Assembly: GCA_910585045.1 (NCBI GenBank)
Contig: CAJUCD010000012.1
Location: forward strand, 1 to 36,743
DNA: 36,743 bases
DNA from: an uncultured Bacilli bacterium
GTDB lineage: Bacteria; Bacillota_I; Bacilli_A; RF39; UBA660
Direction of reading: 5' to 3'
The notes beneath the pieces were generated by a model. It was not told where the DNA came from and made no database searches. It saw only the letters and a program-made list of their open reading frames with translations. A program made the translations under genes and the position numbers. Shown here piece after piece: positions 1 through 7,710 of this stretch (the stretch's first letter is position 1; each line of letters starts with the position of its first letter).

Positions 1-134
1 AATTTTACACTTTCAACATTTCGATATTTAGCATAACTAAAAGCTAAAGCTCCTACTGATATTATACTTAATGTTGCAAGACCTCCAATTATCCATTTAG
101 GATTGTTATTTTTTTTCAACACTTCAAATTGCAT
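1..134 (-). CDS. N-terminus of a surface/exported protein (partial, runs off left edge)
   Basis: A reading frame opens with ATG at 134, seven bases after a GGAAGGGATGG-type ribosome binding site, and stays open for 44 codons to the window edge. The product starts MQFEVLKKN, has a hydrophobic helix at about residues 14-33 (IIGG...ALAF), then the motif SYAKYRNVES. A basic start, a single helix and an AKY motif just after it fit a signal-anchor or signal peptide of an exported protein. The same leader layout (M-x-I/F-E-x-L, GG, AKY, E) heads the frameshifted gene at 10216-11365, so the two are probably members of one surface-protein family. The body of the protein lies outside the window, so its function cannot be given. 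It is separated from the operon to its right by a terminator at 322-346. Confidence 0.7.
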   Translation of the reverse strand, partial: MQFEVLKKNNNPKWIIGGLATLSIISVGALAFSYAKYRNVESVK

Positions 135-193
135 ATTTTTCCATCCCTTCCGCAATTTTTTTATGATTCATTTCATTATTCAACAAAAAAATA

Positions 194-211
194 TGTCAAG
201 TTTGGAACTTG
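194..211 (-). promoter_or_regulatory. TTGACA box overlapping an inverted repeat, upstream of the leader gene
   Basis: On the minus strand a perfect TTGACA (199-194) overlaps a perfect 6-3-6 inverted repeat, CAAGTT-TGG-AACTTG (197-211). The box lies about 60 bases before the ATG at 134. No good -10 hexamer sits at 17 bases; AT-rich candidates occur at 15-18. It could be a repressor-controlled promoter of the left-edge gene. The -10 is the weak part of this call. Confidence 0.35.
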
Positions 212-321
212 CTTATTATTTGTTATATATAAAATGCATTACTTTGTATCATACATATAATATACAATATTATTGAGCGTTTTTCGAGACAAATGTTCTA
301 TTTTACGACATTTTATTTTTT

Positions 322-346
322 AAAAAAACAAACTTTTAAGTTTGCT
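322..346 (-). terminator. Intrinsic terminator after the NTF2-protein gene
   Basis: Just downstream of the stop codon at 348-350, read on the minus strand: a perfect 7-bp stem (CAAACTT/AAGTTTG, 329-344) with a 2-base loop, followed by seven T (328-322). Confidence 0.8.
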
Positions 347-347
347 T

Positions 348-1334
348 TTAGATTGTGACAGTTTTATCATCAAGATAAACTTCAAATTGCATAATACTTT
401 TTTCGCGGAAAACAAAGACATCGCCATTAGTATTATATACATAATAAATATTATTAAAACTATTAACTAACCTATAAGATGTTACATTAGCAGCGGCTAT
501 ATTTTCTAAATTAGAATCTAAATAATTTAGAAATTTATTGTAGTCACTAAATCTTTTTTCTTTGTATGATTCATTTAGCATTTCATAAGCTTCTTCTTTA
601 TCGTTTATAAGTTTGTCTAAGTAACGATAATAATAAGTAGAAACTATAGTATCATTGCTGATATTTTGAAATTTAAAAGTATTATGAGAGTTTTTAGCTA
701 TTTTATAATCAATAGTACTTTTTTTAGTGTTATTACGCATTTGATTTATTTCTTCTTCATTTTTTAGAGGAGTAATACTATATACATAATTTTCAGAGTC
801 AAGTATTACTAAATGATATTTTTTTACTGTTTCACTTTTAGTGTTAGGATCTAAAGAAGTATCAGTTGTGACTTCACCATATACATAATAGACACTAATA
901 AAATCATTATAATCATAACTATAAATTTTAGTGGCTGTATATGAGAAAGGATTATCTTTAGGGACTGTTTCTATTAATGCATTAGAAGCACTAATATTAT
1001 TAGTTCCAGTATATTTTTTAGATAAAATATTATATACTGCTTCACTGTTTTGGTCAGCGATATGTTGAAGGTAATCATTTATATTTTTAGATACAGTGAA
1101 AAACTCTGAGGCATCCTTTAAAAGATTAAAAGTTACATTTAGTTCTGTTTCTGGACGATTAGGATCATCAGGATTAGTTGGTTTGCTAGGATCATTAGGT
1201 TTAGAGCTAGGATTATTAGGAGTGTTATTTTCACCTTGTAAAACTGTTTTATCTAATATTATTAAACCTAAAGCAAAGATAACAAATATAATTAGAATAG
1301 TTATAATGACTTTCTTTTGTTTTTTATTATTCAT
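348..1334 (-). CDS. Membrane-anchored protein with two NTF2-like domains (VirB8/TcpC-like)
   Basis: The predicted protein has 328 residues, with a short basic cytoplasmic start (MNNKKQKK), one transmembrane helix at about 9-28, a Pro/Asn/Asp-rich linker at about 34-65, and an extracellular part that reads as two NTF2-like alpha+beta units (about 70-200 and 215-328). The second ends in the typical strand pattern QFEVYLDDKTVTI. This order (helix, linker, two NTF2 folds) is that of TcpC/VirB8-type proteins of Gram-positive type IV secretion. I chose the ATG at 1334 because AAAGGAG sits six bases before it; the ATG at 1355 lies inside the upstream gene and has no binding site. The gene follows the bifunctional hydrolase gene by 13 bases, so the pair is an operon. 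The fold assignment comes from pattern and architecture, not alignment. Other extracellular NTF2-like proteins of Firmicutes are possible. Confidence 0.6.
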   Translation of the reverse strand: MNNKKQKKVIITILIIFVIFALGLIILDKTVLQGENNTPNNPSSKPNDPSKPTNPDDPNRPETELNVTFNLLKDASEFFTVSKNINDYLQHIADQNSEAVYNILSKKYTGTNNISASNALIETVPKDNPFSYTATKIYSYDYNDFISVYYVYGEVTTDTSLDPNTKSETVKKYHLVILDSENYVYSITPLKNEEEINQMRNNTKKSTIDYKIAKNSHNTFKFQNISNDTIVSTYYYRYLDKLINDKEEAYEMLNESYKEKRFSDYNKFLNYLDSNLENIAAANVTSYRLVNSFNNIYYVYNTNGDVFVFREKSIMQFEVYLDDKTVTI

Positions 1335-1347
1335 ATTATTCTCCTTT

Positions 1348-4300
1348 TTAACCATTTAAAGTATATATGCCCTTATAGAATAAATCCCACTCTGCATCTC
1401 GTCGTCTTATTAAACCTTTAAGAACCTTACCTTTAGATGTTATGGGTTTAGACATATAATTAGTATATAAATCTTGGGTCATTTTATATTTAGTATAATT
1501 TTCACAAAAACTGCTTATATTACCAGTATTATATTTTCTAGATACTAAAGCTTCTATTTGTTGCGTATTTAAGTCAGGGGCACAAGAGCTTACGGTGTTT
1601 TTAACATTAGCAATATTTCCTTCAATTATTTCAGCTTCAATACTGTCGACTAAAGAACGGTCTATACGATCTCCTTCTTTTAAATTATTAATATCTATGC
1701 CTCGTGCTTTGAATCTGTCAGCATTATATATTAGAGTAACACCATAACCTACAGTTAAGACACCAGTAGAATCATCATAAATCATGTAAGTTGTATCAGT
1801 GGCACCAGGTCCTGATCCTTCCCAACTATGAAGAAAAGCAATAAAATCAGAGCCTACATTGCCATATCCTGTGCCTTGTGGTCTAGGATTGCTTGGTGAA
1901 ACATAGTTTAGAGGATCAACTTTAACACCATTAACTTTAAAAACAAAGTGAAGATGCGGACCAGTAGAATTTCCTGTATTTCCAGATGCACCAATCATTT
2001 GACCTTTAGCTACAGTATCTCCTTCTTTAACTGTTGGTCTAGTTAAATGACCATAAGTAGTTTCAATACCATTGCCATGATCAATAACTACATAATTACC
2101 AAGACGACCACCACATTGGCGATCCCCTTCAACACAGCCACTTACAGTTTTAGTTACTGTACCACCAGCTGTAGCAATAATCGGAGTTTCTCTAACAACA
2201 CCAATATCAATAGCTCCATGATTGGTACTAGCTCCAGGTAAATCTAATTTTCTGGGTCCAAAGAAAGAAGTGATATTAATAGATACTGGTTCTCCACTAT
2301 ATAAACCTTCTTCATCGACATCAGCACTACCTATCGGCCACCAATAAGTGCCATTATTAAATGTACCATGATAAGTAAATTCTTGATTCTTTTTATTTTC
2401 TTGTTGTTGTTGATAAAAAGCTGCTAGTAAAATTAATAATATCAAAACACCAATAATAACAGCGGCAGCTATTAAAACATAAGGATTTTTCTTAGCAAAT
2501 TCAATAATTGCTTGTTTACCTTTTTTCTTTATTTCTTTTTTAGCAGCTTCCTTAGCCTTTTCTTTAGCTGCATCTTTTGCATTATCTAAAGCCGCATCTT
2601 TTGCATTTGATAAGCCACTTTCTGCTGTTTTTCCTAAGTTGCTATTACCATCTTGACTTTTGCCTTTCTTCTTGTTAGAATTACCAGTTTTTGTTTTTTT
2701 ATTTTCGGTATTATTTATATTAGTATTTTCATTGTTTAAATCATCAGAATTGTCAAATTCTTCATTATTTTCAAAATCAAAGGAATCTTCCTCATCATTT
2801 TCATCTTCTAATAGTGATGGGTTCATTTTATGATTTTTTTTACCACCAGAATATAAATTCAAATCAATAACTCCATGTCCTGGTAACTTACTAAACTTAT
2901 TTTTATATTTATTGCCAACAGCATTTCCAGGAAAAGATATAACATTAGGATGTTCTTGCTTAAAAAGCTGTTCTTCTGCACTTAGAGACTCAGCTTCTAA
3001 TTTGATATTAATATCTAAAGCTTGCTCACTTGCTTGTTCCATATTTGGATTAAGATTTTTGGCAGCATTACCATCAAAAGCGCTATTTATTCCCACTTGC
3101 TGTTTGGTGCTTCCAATGCCCCCACCTTTAGTTACTCCTTTTACATGAGATGTGGGTGTAGCTATATCATTAGGAGTTGGAACATAACCAGGAATATTGG
3201 TTTCTTCTGTGGAATTAATAGATGCTACATCAGCTTTTTTAGATAAATCTTTATCAAAATCAAATGATTCAGGAGTAGAACTAGCTATACCGTTTTGGTA
3301 ATCGGTACGATATTCAATATTCATATCAGTTGGTGTTGGAATGCCACTATTATGATTAATATTAGCTGTTGTTTTAAACTCAGTACTGGTGCTACCTGGT
3401 ACCTCTACGCTAGCTGTTGCACTAACGTTTCCTGTTGTTTGTCTATTGTTTACAGTTTCGATAGTTTGGGTAGTTTTGACATTTTCAGTTGTTTCGGATA
3501 TTTCAAAACTAGTTTCTTCACGACGTTCTAAAACGTTATTGTATTCTATATGGCCACTACTAGTAACATTTAAATTGCGGTAATCGGCACTTAAATAATT
3601 ATTAAAACGTGATGATATTAGATGAGCTGCTGTAGCTTTTTTTACTAAAGTAGCTTCTAAAACACCTCTTAAAGATTCGTTTCCTCCATTTGCTTTAATA
3701 AATAACCTTATAAATTTGTCTAAAGGAGAATTATATCTTTTAGAGGCAGAATTACTAAAATAATCTCTAAACATTTCTTCTGGATCAACGCCAGTTTCTC
3801 TACATAAAGCTTGGTATTGCTCCATAAAAGAATTACCAAAATAGTTTAAATTATCGGCACTTACGTGGTAAAATTTAAGATTAGAGCGTAAATTATCAAA
3901 AGCTTTAGATGCCTCACTTTTAAATTCCTGTTTAGTTCGAATAGCTTCTACTACTTTTTTTCCTACATCTTTGTTAGGACACATTGATGCTACAACTCTT
4001 AAAGCCACTGCCTCAGGATTAGCACTTGGTGGAATAATTATTCTTTTAGTTTTATCGTGACTAGCTTCAGGTATATATTTATCTAAATCAACTGAGGGAC
4101 TATCAGTATTTGTCGCAGCCCTATATTCTTCTTCGTTTTTACTTACAACTATACGACTTATGGCTTCTTTAATTTCTGGAACAGAAATAGAGCTACTTAC
4201 TTCTTCTTCTTTTATTTCATCTAATATTTCAGCTATTTCGTCTAATTTAGAAGTAGTACTAGAATTTTCAGATTCATCTTTTTCTTCAGTTGAATATTCT

Positions 4301-4719
4301 AATGGTTCGCCTTCAGTTTTTACTACTACTTCACTTTCTGGTTCTTTGGGATAATTAGAATATTTATTATCACGAATATCACTATATATTTGAGAAGTTT
4401 CTAAAAAGACATTTTCTAATTCTCTTAAATCACTATTGTATAGATTGTTCTTACTTTTTGTGTAGGTTTCAATATCGGATAATTTGCTTTTTAACGAGTC
4501 AGGAAGATTTAAACCTTTCATCTGATTTAATAATCTACTGATTAATAATTGCTTTACTTTGTAACTAGTTTTTAAATCTCCATCATCAATTTCTAATTTG
4601 CCATCACTAGTATATTCATACTTTTCTTTTAAAATTGGTCTAAGTAAGCGGTCTAAATTTTCATCAACCTCAACTTTATAAGTTTGCCCTCGTATTGTTA
4701 CATAAATATATTTTCTCAT
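1348..4719 (-). CDS. Type II membrane protein with M23 endopeptidase and GH24 lysozyme domains
   Basis: The protein has 1,123 residues. Residues 1-745 lack a signal peptide and are probably cytoplasmic: a structured N-terminus, a helical block at about 220-390, then low-complexity Ser/Thr/Asn/acidic stretches and an Ala/Lys amphipathic helix (700-740). One transmembrane helix follows at about 746-769. Outside is an M23/LytM peptidase with its zinc ligands visible: H834 and D838 (HGAID), then H922-L-H924. It is followed by a GH24 lysozyme-type domain with E967 (SWEG), D983 and T989; the 6-residue D-T spacing and TVGYG match the T4 lysozyme pattern. Together these would cut both peptide cross-links and glycan strands. 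Bifunctional wall hydrolases placed just before a VirB8-like gene are typical of conjugation modules (CwlT followed by TcpC). The long cytoplasmic N-terminus is unusual for that role. A binding site GGTGG lies four bases before the ATG. Confidence 0.8.
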   Translation of the reverse strand: MRKYIYVTIRGQTYKVEVDENLDRLLRPILKEKYEYTSDGKLEIDDGDLKTSYKVKQLLISRLLNQMKGLNLPDSLKSKLSDIETYTKSKNNLYNSDLRELENVFLETSQIYSDIRDNKYSNYPKEPESEVVVKTEGEPLEYSTEEKDESENSSTTSKLDEIAEILDEIKEEEVSSSISVPEIKEAISRIVVSKNEEEYRAATNTDSPSVDLDKYIPEASHDKTKRIIIPPSANPEAVALRVVASMCPNKDVGKKVVEAIRTKQEFKSEASKAFDNLRSNLKFYHVSADNLNYFGNSFMEQYQALCRETGVDPEEMFRDYFSNSASKRYNSPLDKFIRLFIKANGGNESLRGVLEATLVKKATAAHLISSRFNNYLSADYRNLNVTSSGHIEYNNVLERREETSFEISETTENVKTTQTIETVNNRQTTGNVSATASVEVPGSTSTEFKTTANINHNSGIPTPTDMNIEYRTDYQNGIASSTPESFDFDKDLSKKADVASINSTEETNIPGYVPTPNDIATPTSHVKGVTKGGGIGSTKQQVGINSAFDGNAAKNLNPNMEQASEQALDINIKLEAESLSAEEQLFKQEHPNVISFPGNAVGNKYKNKFSKLPGHGVIDLNLYSGGKKNHKMNPSLLEDENDEEDSFDFENNEEFDNSDDLNNENTNINNTENKKTKTGNSNKKKGKSQDGNSNLGKTAESGLSNAKDAALDNAKDAAKEKAKEAAKKEIKKKGKQAIIEFAKKNPYVLIAAAVIIGVLILLILLAAFYQQQQENKKNQEFTYHGTFNNGTYWWPIGSADVDEEGLYSGEPVSINITSFFGPRKLDLPGASTNHGAIDIGVVRETPIIATAGGTVTKTVSGCVEGDRQCGGRLGNYVVIDHGNGIETTYGHLTRPTVKEGDTVAKGQMIGASGNTGNSTGPHLHFVFKVNGVKVDPLNYVSPSNPRPQGTGYGNVGSDFIAFLHSWEGSGPGATDTTYMIYDDSTGVLTVGYGVTLIYNADRFKARGIDINNLKEGDRIDRSLVDSIEAEIIEGNIANVKNTVSSCAPDLNTQQIEALVSRKYNTGNISSFCENYTKYKMTQDLYTNYMSKPITSKGKVLKGLIRRRDAEWDLFYKGIYTLNG

Positions 4720-4763
4720 AATACCACCACGTATTTAAATATTCAAATTAGACTATTTTCTAA

Positions 4764-4772
4764 ATTATATCA
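4764..4772 (-). promoter_or_regulatory. Extended -10 promoter of the hydrolase operon
   Basis: Read on the minus strand this is TGATATAAT, a perfect -10 with an upstream TG, about 45 bases before the ATG at 4719. No convincing -35 hexamer is present (the region is a T-run), as is common for extended -10 promoters. Confidence 0.55.
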
Positions 4773-4807
4773 TAAATAAATCGAAAAAAAAAGACGTTTA
4801 GGAAGAC

Positions 4808-4834
4808 ACAAATCATAAGTTTTGTCATAAATTA
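4808..4834 (+). promoter_or_regulatory. Sigma-K-type promoter of the spore coat gene
   Basis: The segment CATAAATTA (4826-4834) fits the sigma-K -10 consensus CATAnnnTA exactly. AC at 4808-4809 lies 16 bases upstream, as in the sigma-K -35. Transcription would start near 4841, just before the binding site AAAGGGTGA (4851-4859). A late mother-cell promoter is what a coat gene should have. Confidence 0.65.
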
Positions 4835-4864
4835 TTAGTGAGAATACATGAAAGGGTGAATAAT

Positions 4865-5308
4865 ATGAATAATTGTGAAAATAATAAAGACGGCAATTGC
4901 ATTAATGAAATATTAAGCGTAATACTAGTTCTTCAACAAAATGCCTGTCCTGAATCTTGCTTAGATGCTTGCGATAGACCAGTTTTAGGCGGTGGCCCTA
5001 ATTGCTTAATATGTAATACGAGACCAGTGATGTTATATACATGTTGTGGTAATGGTACTCCATGGAGCATGCCAACAACAAAAGATACAACAGTTACTTG
5101 CGCAGGAGTTGAGTCAGCAGATTGTTCTAGAGTATTTAGAGTTGAGAAAATTGAAGGAAACTGCTGTACTTTCAGAGTTTTAGAAGATAATCCTGATACT
5201 ACAAGCCTTAATCCTTATGTTGCTACTAATTCTTTCTTCACAATGGATTGCGGATGCTTATGTGCTATTAGATGTTTATCAGATACTTTTGTTGACTGCG
5301 TTTGCTAA
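4865..5308 (+). CDS. CotY/CotZ-family cysteine-rich spore coat protein
   Basis: A protein of 147 residues with 19 cysteines. The C-terminal segment, with CGCLCAIRCLSDTF, matches the conserved end of CotY/CotZ (C-x-C-x-I-x-C-L-x-D-T). CotY and CotZ form the disulfide-linked outer crust of Bacillus spores, and their relatives form exosporium base layers. The internal order also fits: a short N-terminal helix with NACPESC, a beta-rich middle, and paired CC at about residues 67 and 102. The chosen ATG follows AAAGGGTGA; an in-frame GTG at 4838 lies upstream of the predicted transcription start. The gene stands alone, with a sigma-K-like promoter before it and a terminator after it, so it is probably expressed in the mother cell late in sporulation. 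I see no signal peptide or transmembrane helix. CotY and CotZ cannot be told apart here, so no symbol is given. Confidence 0.85.
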   Translation: MNNCENNKDGNCINEILSVILVLQQNACPESCLDACDRPVLGGGPNCLICNTRPVMLYTCCGNGTPWSMPTTKDTTVTCAGVESADCSRVFRVEKIEGNCCTFRVLEDNPDTTSLNPYVATNSFFTMDCGCLCAIRCLSDTFVDCVC

Positions 5309-5336
5309 AAATAAAAGAGCTTTTAAGCTCTTTTTA
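5308..5336. terminator. Bidirectional terminator between convergent coat and thioredoxin genes
   Basis: A perfect 10-bp stem, AAAAGAGCTT/AAGCTCTTTT (5313-5334), has a TT loop, a T-run on the plus strand, and an A-rich left flank that gives U-rich ends to minus-strand transcripts. It serves both genes, which end at 5308 (+) and 5343 (-). Confidence 0.85.
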
Positions 5337-5342
5337 TTTGAA

Positions 5343-6080
5343 TTAATCACAGCCTTCGTCGCAAGTGCCACTAGTATAAATAGTATTAAATAAATCATTA
5401 TATTTAGTTTTTAATTCTTGTTCTTGTTCTTTAGTTAAAGAACTATATTTAGTTTGATCCTCGTTTAAAGAAGTTGTACCATTATGAGTTCCTTCAACTT
5501 TGCCATTTTTAGCCGCAATAACAAAAGGCATATAAATTCTTTTTTCTTTTGTATCATATTTTTTACCATTACTATCCGTTAAAATATAATCTTTTAAATC
5601 ATCTTTAAGGAATTCTAATAATGCATAATAATCTTCTGTTCCTTCTTTAGTTTTGACTAATTTGCCATTTTCAATTTTAAATTCATCTTTTTCATTATCT
5701 AAATTAAGATAATATATAGTTTTAATATTTCTTTCTTTAGCAACATCAAATAAAACTGGAACAGCATTACGACACCATGGACACCAATTAGCTCCTACAT
5801 AAAGAATTGCAGTTTCATCCTTTAAAACTTCTAGTGCTTCTTTACAATTAACATACTTTATAGGGTTATCTTTAGATATAGTTACATTATTGTATTTAGC
5901 TCCATCACTTTCTCTTATAGTATCATTAAGAGATTCATATTCTTCCTTAAATTGTAGTGCTTCTTTAGAATAGTTTTCAGGTTCTTTTTCTTCTGGCTTT
6001 TTAAAAAAGTAAGCACTGCAAGCTATAATAAGAATTAAAATAGCACTTAAACTCATTATTATTAACTTTTTATCTTTCAT
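5343..6080 (-). CDS. Membrane-tethered thioredoxin-like protein (WCPWC)
   Basis: A protein of 245 residues. It starts with a basic n-region and hydrophobic core ending in I-I-A-C21, which fits a lipobox, so it is either a lipoprotein or an N-terminally anchored protein outside the membrane. A thioredoxin fold follows, with the redox motif W99-C-P-W-C103 (ILYVGANWCPWC) and the expected cis-proline at P185 (YMPFV). An insertion of about 45 residues lies between them. The extreme C-terminus holds a second pair, C240-D-E-G-C244, and there is a lone C79. It probably oxidises, reduces or isomerises disulfides in exported proteins. The binding site AGGAGG lies seven bases before the ATG. It is transcribed convergently to the cysteine-rich coat gene and shares its terminator. 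The exact redox direction cannot be read from sequence. Confidence 0.8.
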   Translation of the reverse strand: MKDKKLIIMSLSAILILIIACSAYFFKKPEEKEPENYSKEALQFKEEYESLNDTIRESDGAKYNNVTISKDNPIKYVNCKEALEVLKDETAILYVGANWCPWCRNAVPVLFDVAKERNIKTIYYLNLDNEKDEFKIENGKLVKTKEGTEDYYALLEFLKDDLKDYILTDSNGKKYDTKEKRIYMPFVIAAKNGKVEGTHNGTTSLNEDQTKYSSLTKEQEQELKTKYNDLFNTIYTSGTCDEGCD

Positions 6081-6100
6081 GTTTTTCCTCCTATATTTAA

Positions 6101-6109
6101 AGTATAGCA
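6101..6109 (-). promoter_or_regulatory. Extended -10 promoter of the thioredoxin gene
   Basis: TGCTATACT on the minus strand is an extended -10, 21 bases before the ATG at 6080. The -35 position is only a T-rich tract. The transcript would begin just ahead of AGGAGG. Confidence 0.5.
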
Positions 6110-6163
6110 GATTATTAAAAAAAATAAAAGAATGAGGGGCTATTTTCTTACTAAACTTTGCGT

Positions 6164-6862
6164 TTATAGGTTACAATTTTCATCTATTTCAAGTGGAATG
6201 TTATAAGTAATCATTTTATCATTAAGATTTAGAACACTTATTCTTAAATAAAGATTATTGCATTTATAATTTGTACAATTACAATCATAGTCATCAACGC
6301 TAAATAAGACATCTTTTAATAATTCAGATAGTGGAGCTTCTTTATTAATATTTTTAATATTACCCCAAACCCCTATTCTTTTTTCTAAACCATCATTAAC
6401 TTCTAATAGTAAACATTCGATGCTTTTATATTTTTCCTCATCTTCTAAAGCATAATTTATTTCAGAAATATAAATTGATTTCTTATTTTTATTGTAAGCA
6501 ATAACTCCTTTAATAGTAAAAGCATTATTATCAGATGCTAAGGTATAAAAATTAAAAGTATTTTTTTGAGAATTTATTAGAAATAGAGTTAGAGATAATA
6601 TTGTTAAGATAATTATAAATATATAAAAATACTTTTTGAATTTTTGACTTTGATTTTTTTTGCCATCTAAAATATCATTAATATTCACTTTAAATATTTC
6701 ACTAAGTTTTTTTAACATCTCAACATCAGGAATACCACGGCCATTTTCCCATTTGGATATAGCTTGATTGGTAACACTTAAAAGAGTTGCAAGTTCACTT
6801 TGAGTCATATGATGTTTTTTTCGCTGTTCGCTAATAAATTTACCAATTAGAGTGGGATTCAT
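6164..6862 (-). CDS. Membrane-anchored XRE-family transcriptional regulator
   Basis: A protein of 232 residues. Residues 6-62 are a Cro/CI-type helix-turn-helix (QSELATLLSVTNQAISKWE, then PDVEMLKKLSEIF), ending in the INDIL segment common to this family. A short basic linker and one transmembrane helix (about 78-97) lead to a C-terminal domain of about 135 residues with paired cysteines (CNCTNYKC) that I do not recognise. A DNA-binding head tethered to the membrane suggests a one-component sensor whose outer domain detects a signal. The start at 6862 has AGAAAGGAAG nine bases upstream. TAGTAAT boxes in the promoter region could be its own operator. The target genes are unknown; the divergent or neighbouring genes are the first candidates. 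Confidence 0.75.
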   Translation of the reverse strand: MNPTLIGKFISEQRKKHHMTQSELATLLSVTNQAISKWENGRGIPDVEMLKKLSEIFKVNINDILDGKKNQSQKFKKYFYIFIIILTILSLTLFLINSQKNTFNFYTLASDNNAFTIKGVIAYNKNKKSIYISEINYALEDEEKYKSIECLLLEVNDGLEKRIGVWGNIKNINKEAPLSELLKDVLFSVDDYDCNCTNYKCNNLYLRISVLNLNDKMITYNIPLEIDENCNL

Positions 6863-6881
6863 GTAAATACTTCCTTTCTGC

Positions 6882-6937
6882 TAGTAATTTAATTCTATCA
6901 TTTTTCCCAAATAAAAACTAGTAATATTAAATTACTA
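6882..6937 (-). promoter_or_regulatory. Promoter with three TAGTAAT operator-like boxes
   Basis: On the minus strand, TGATAGAAT (extended -10; hexamer at 6897-6892) precedes the regulator gene. A perfect inverted repeat TAGTAAT-5-ATTACTA (6919-6937) covers the -35 side, and a third TAGTAAT (6882-6888) lies just downstream of the -10. This arrangement is typical of autoregulation by an XRE protein. Confidence 0.45.
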
Positions 6938-6950
6938 ATTTAGAGAAATA

Positions 6951-7400
6951 TTATTTGCTATCTTTCCATTCATGGTATAGTATGTCTTTTAAGACTAGCA
7001 TGCTATCTAAATTATTGTAGTCATATTCTTTTTGGAGACTGTTTAATAGTTCTCTTATTTGATAAGAATATTTTTTAATGTCTACTTTATTATGATATTC
7101 TATTAAGATGGGATATTTTTTACCCCAAGCATTAGTCCAGTTTATTTTTTCTTCTTTGGCAGGATTAGAATTTTTAATTGCTTCTTCTATTTCTTTTAAA
7201 TAAACATCAAAATCTAAAAGTTCATCTAAAGATAAATTGTATAACTGTGCTAGTTGTTTTGATTCATAAATGTTAGGTATTGTCTCGTTTGTTTCCCATT
7301 TAGAAATTATTTGACGACTAATTCCTAATTTTTCAGCTACTTCTTCTTGAGAAAATCCTGCTTTTTTTCTTGCATTAAATAAATTGTTTCCTAAATTCAT
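6951..7400 (-). CDS. XRE-family transcriptional regulator
   Basis: A protein of 149 residues. Residues 3-60 form a helix-turn-helix of the Cro/CI/SinR type (FSQEEVAEKLGISRQIISKWE, with PNIYESKQLAQLYNLSLDELL). The remaining 85 residues are helical, charged and without a transmembrane segment, and may serve dimerisation. They carry a short Trp-containing stretch (INWTNAWGKKYP). The ATG follows GAGGTG at six bases. It lies upstream of, and in the same direction as, the membrane XRE gene, but a separate promoter region between them argues for independent transcription. No paired toxin or phage gene is seen next to it, so I assign no specific target. Confidence 0.75.
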   Translation of the reverse strand: MNLGNNLFNARKKAGFSQEEVAEKLGISRQIISKWETNETIPNIYESKQLAQLYNLSLDELLDFDVYLKEIEEAIKNSNPAKEEKINWTNAWGKKYPILIEYHNKVDIKKYSYQIRELLNSLQKEYDYNNLDSMLVLKDILYHEWKDSK

Positions 7401-7417
7401 TTTTTCACCTCATCTTA

Positions 7418-7463
7418 ATTTTATCAGGTAACCGTATTTTTTTCTATCAATTATTTTTGACAG
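7418..7463 (-). promoter_or_regulatory. Promoter and possible operators of the XRE gene
   Basis: Minus strand: extended -10 TGATAAAAT (7426-7418), directly preceded by the GGTAACC/GGTTACC palindrome (7427-7433). Further upstream is an imperfect inverted repeat CTATCAA-6-TTGACAG (7444-7463, one mismatch). These are operator-like, but the assignment rests on symmetry alone. Confidence 0.35.
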
Positions 7464-7554
7464 TTATGCCCTGTTTCTTAACATTTTGTTAAAAATTTAT
7501 TTATTCTTTCATTAGAATATTTATTATAATTAGTTATAAAATAAGAAAAAACTC

Positions 7555-7583
7555 TTGCTTTTGCTAATAAGTTTTGATATATT
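7555..7583 (+). promoter_or_regulatory. Promoter of tRNA-Met
   Basis: TTGCTT (7555-7560), a 17-base spacer and TATATT (7578-7583) with a TG one base upstream make a well-formed sigma-A promoter. The predicted start, near 7590, is about 12 bases before the mature tRNA. Confidence 0.75.
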
Positions 7584-7601
7584 ATTGTTGGTCATTGAAA
7601 T

Positions 7602-7678
7602 GGCGATGTAGCTCAGCTGGCTAGAGCGACCGGTTCATACCCGGTAGGTCGGGGGTTCGATCCCCTCCGTCGCTACCA
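7602..7678 (+). tRNA. tRNA-Met (CAT anticodon), elongator type
   Basis: A 77-base cloverleaf: acceptor GGCGATG/CGTCGCT with discriminator A and encoded CCA, D arm GCTC...GAGC, anticodon stem ACCGG/CCGGT with loop TTCATAC (anticodon CAT at 7636-7638), variable loop AGGTC and T arm GGGGG/CCCTC with TTCGATC. The first pair is G-U, not the C/A mismatch of initiator tRNA, so this is not tRNA-fMet. A tRNA-Ile2 with a lysidine-modified CAU is the other alternative, but the overall sequence closely resembles Bacillus elongator tRNA-Met. Confidence 0.93.
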
Positions 7679-7688
7679 TTTATAGATT

Positions 7689-7710
7689 ACTAGATTTATC
7701 TAGTTTTTTT
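7689..7710 (+). terminator. Terminator of tRNA-Met
   Basis: Stem ACTAGA/TCTAGT (7689-7704) with loop TTTA, then a run of seven T, starting 11 bases after the CCA end. Confidence 0.88.

Noticed and set aside
4838..4864. GTG at 4838 as the start of the coat gene.
   Set aside because: It lies upstream of the predicted sigma-K transcription start and lacks a binding site; ATG 4865 has AAAGGGTGA at the right distance.
7602..7678. Initiator tRNA-fMet, because of the CAT anticodon.
   Set aside because: Initiators have an unpaired C1-A72 and three G-C pairs in the anticodon stem; here position 1-72 is G-U and the stem is ACCGG/CCGGT.
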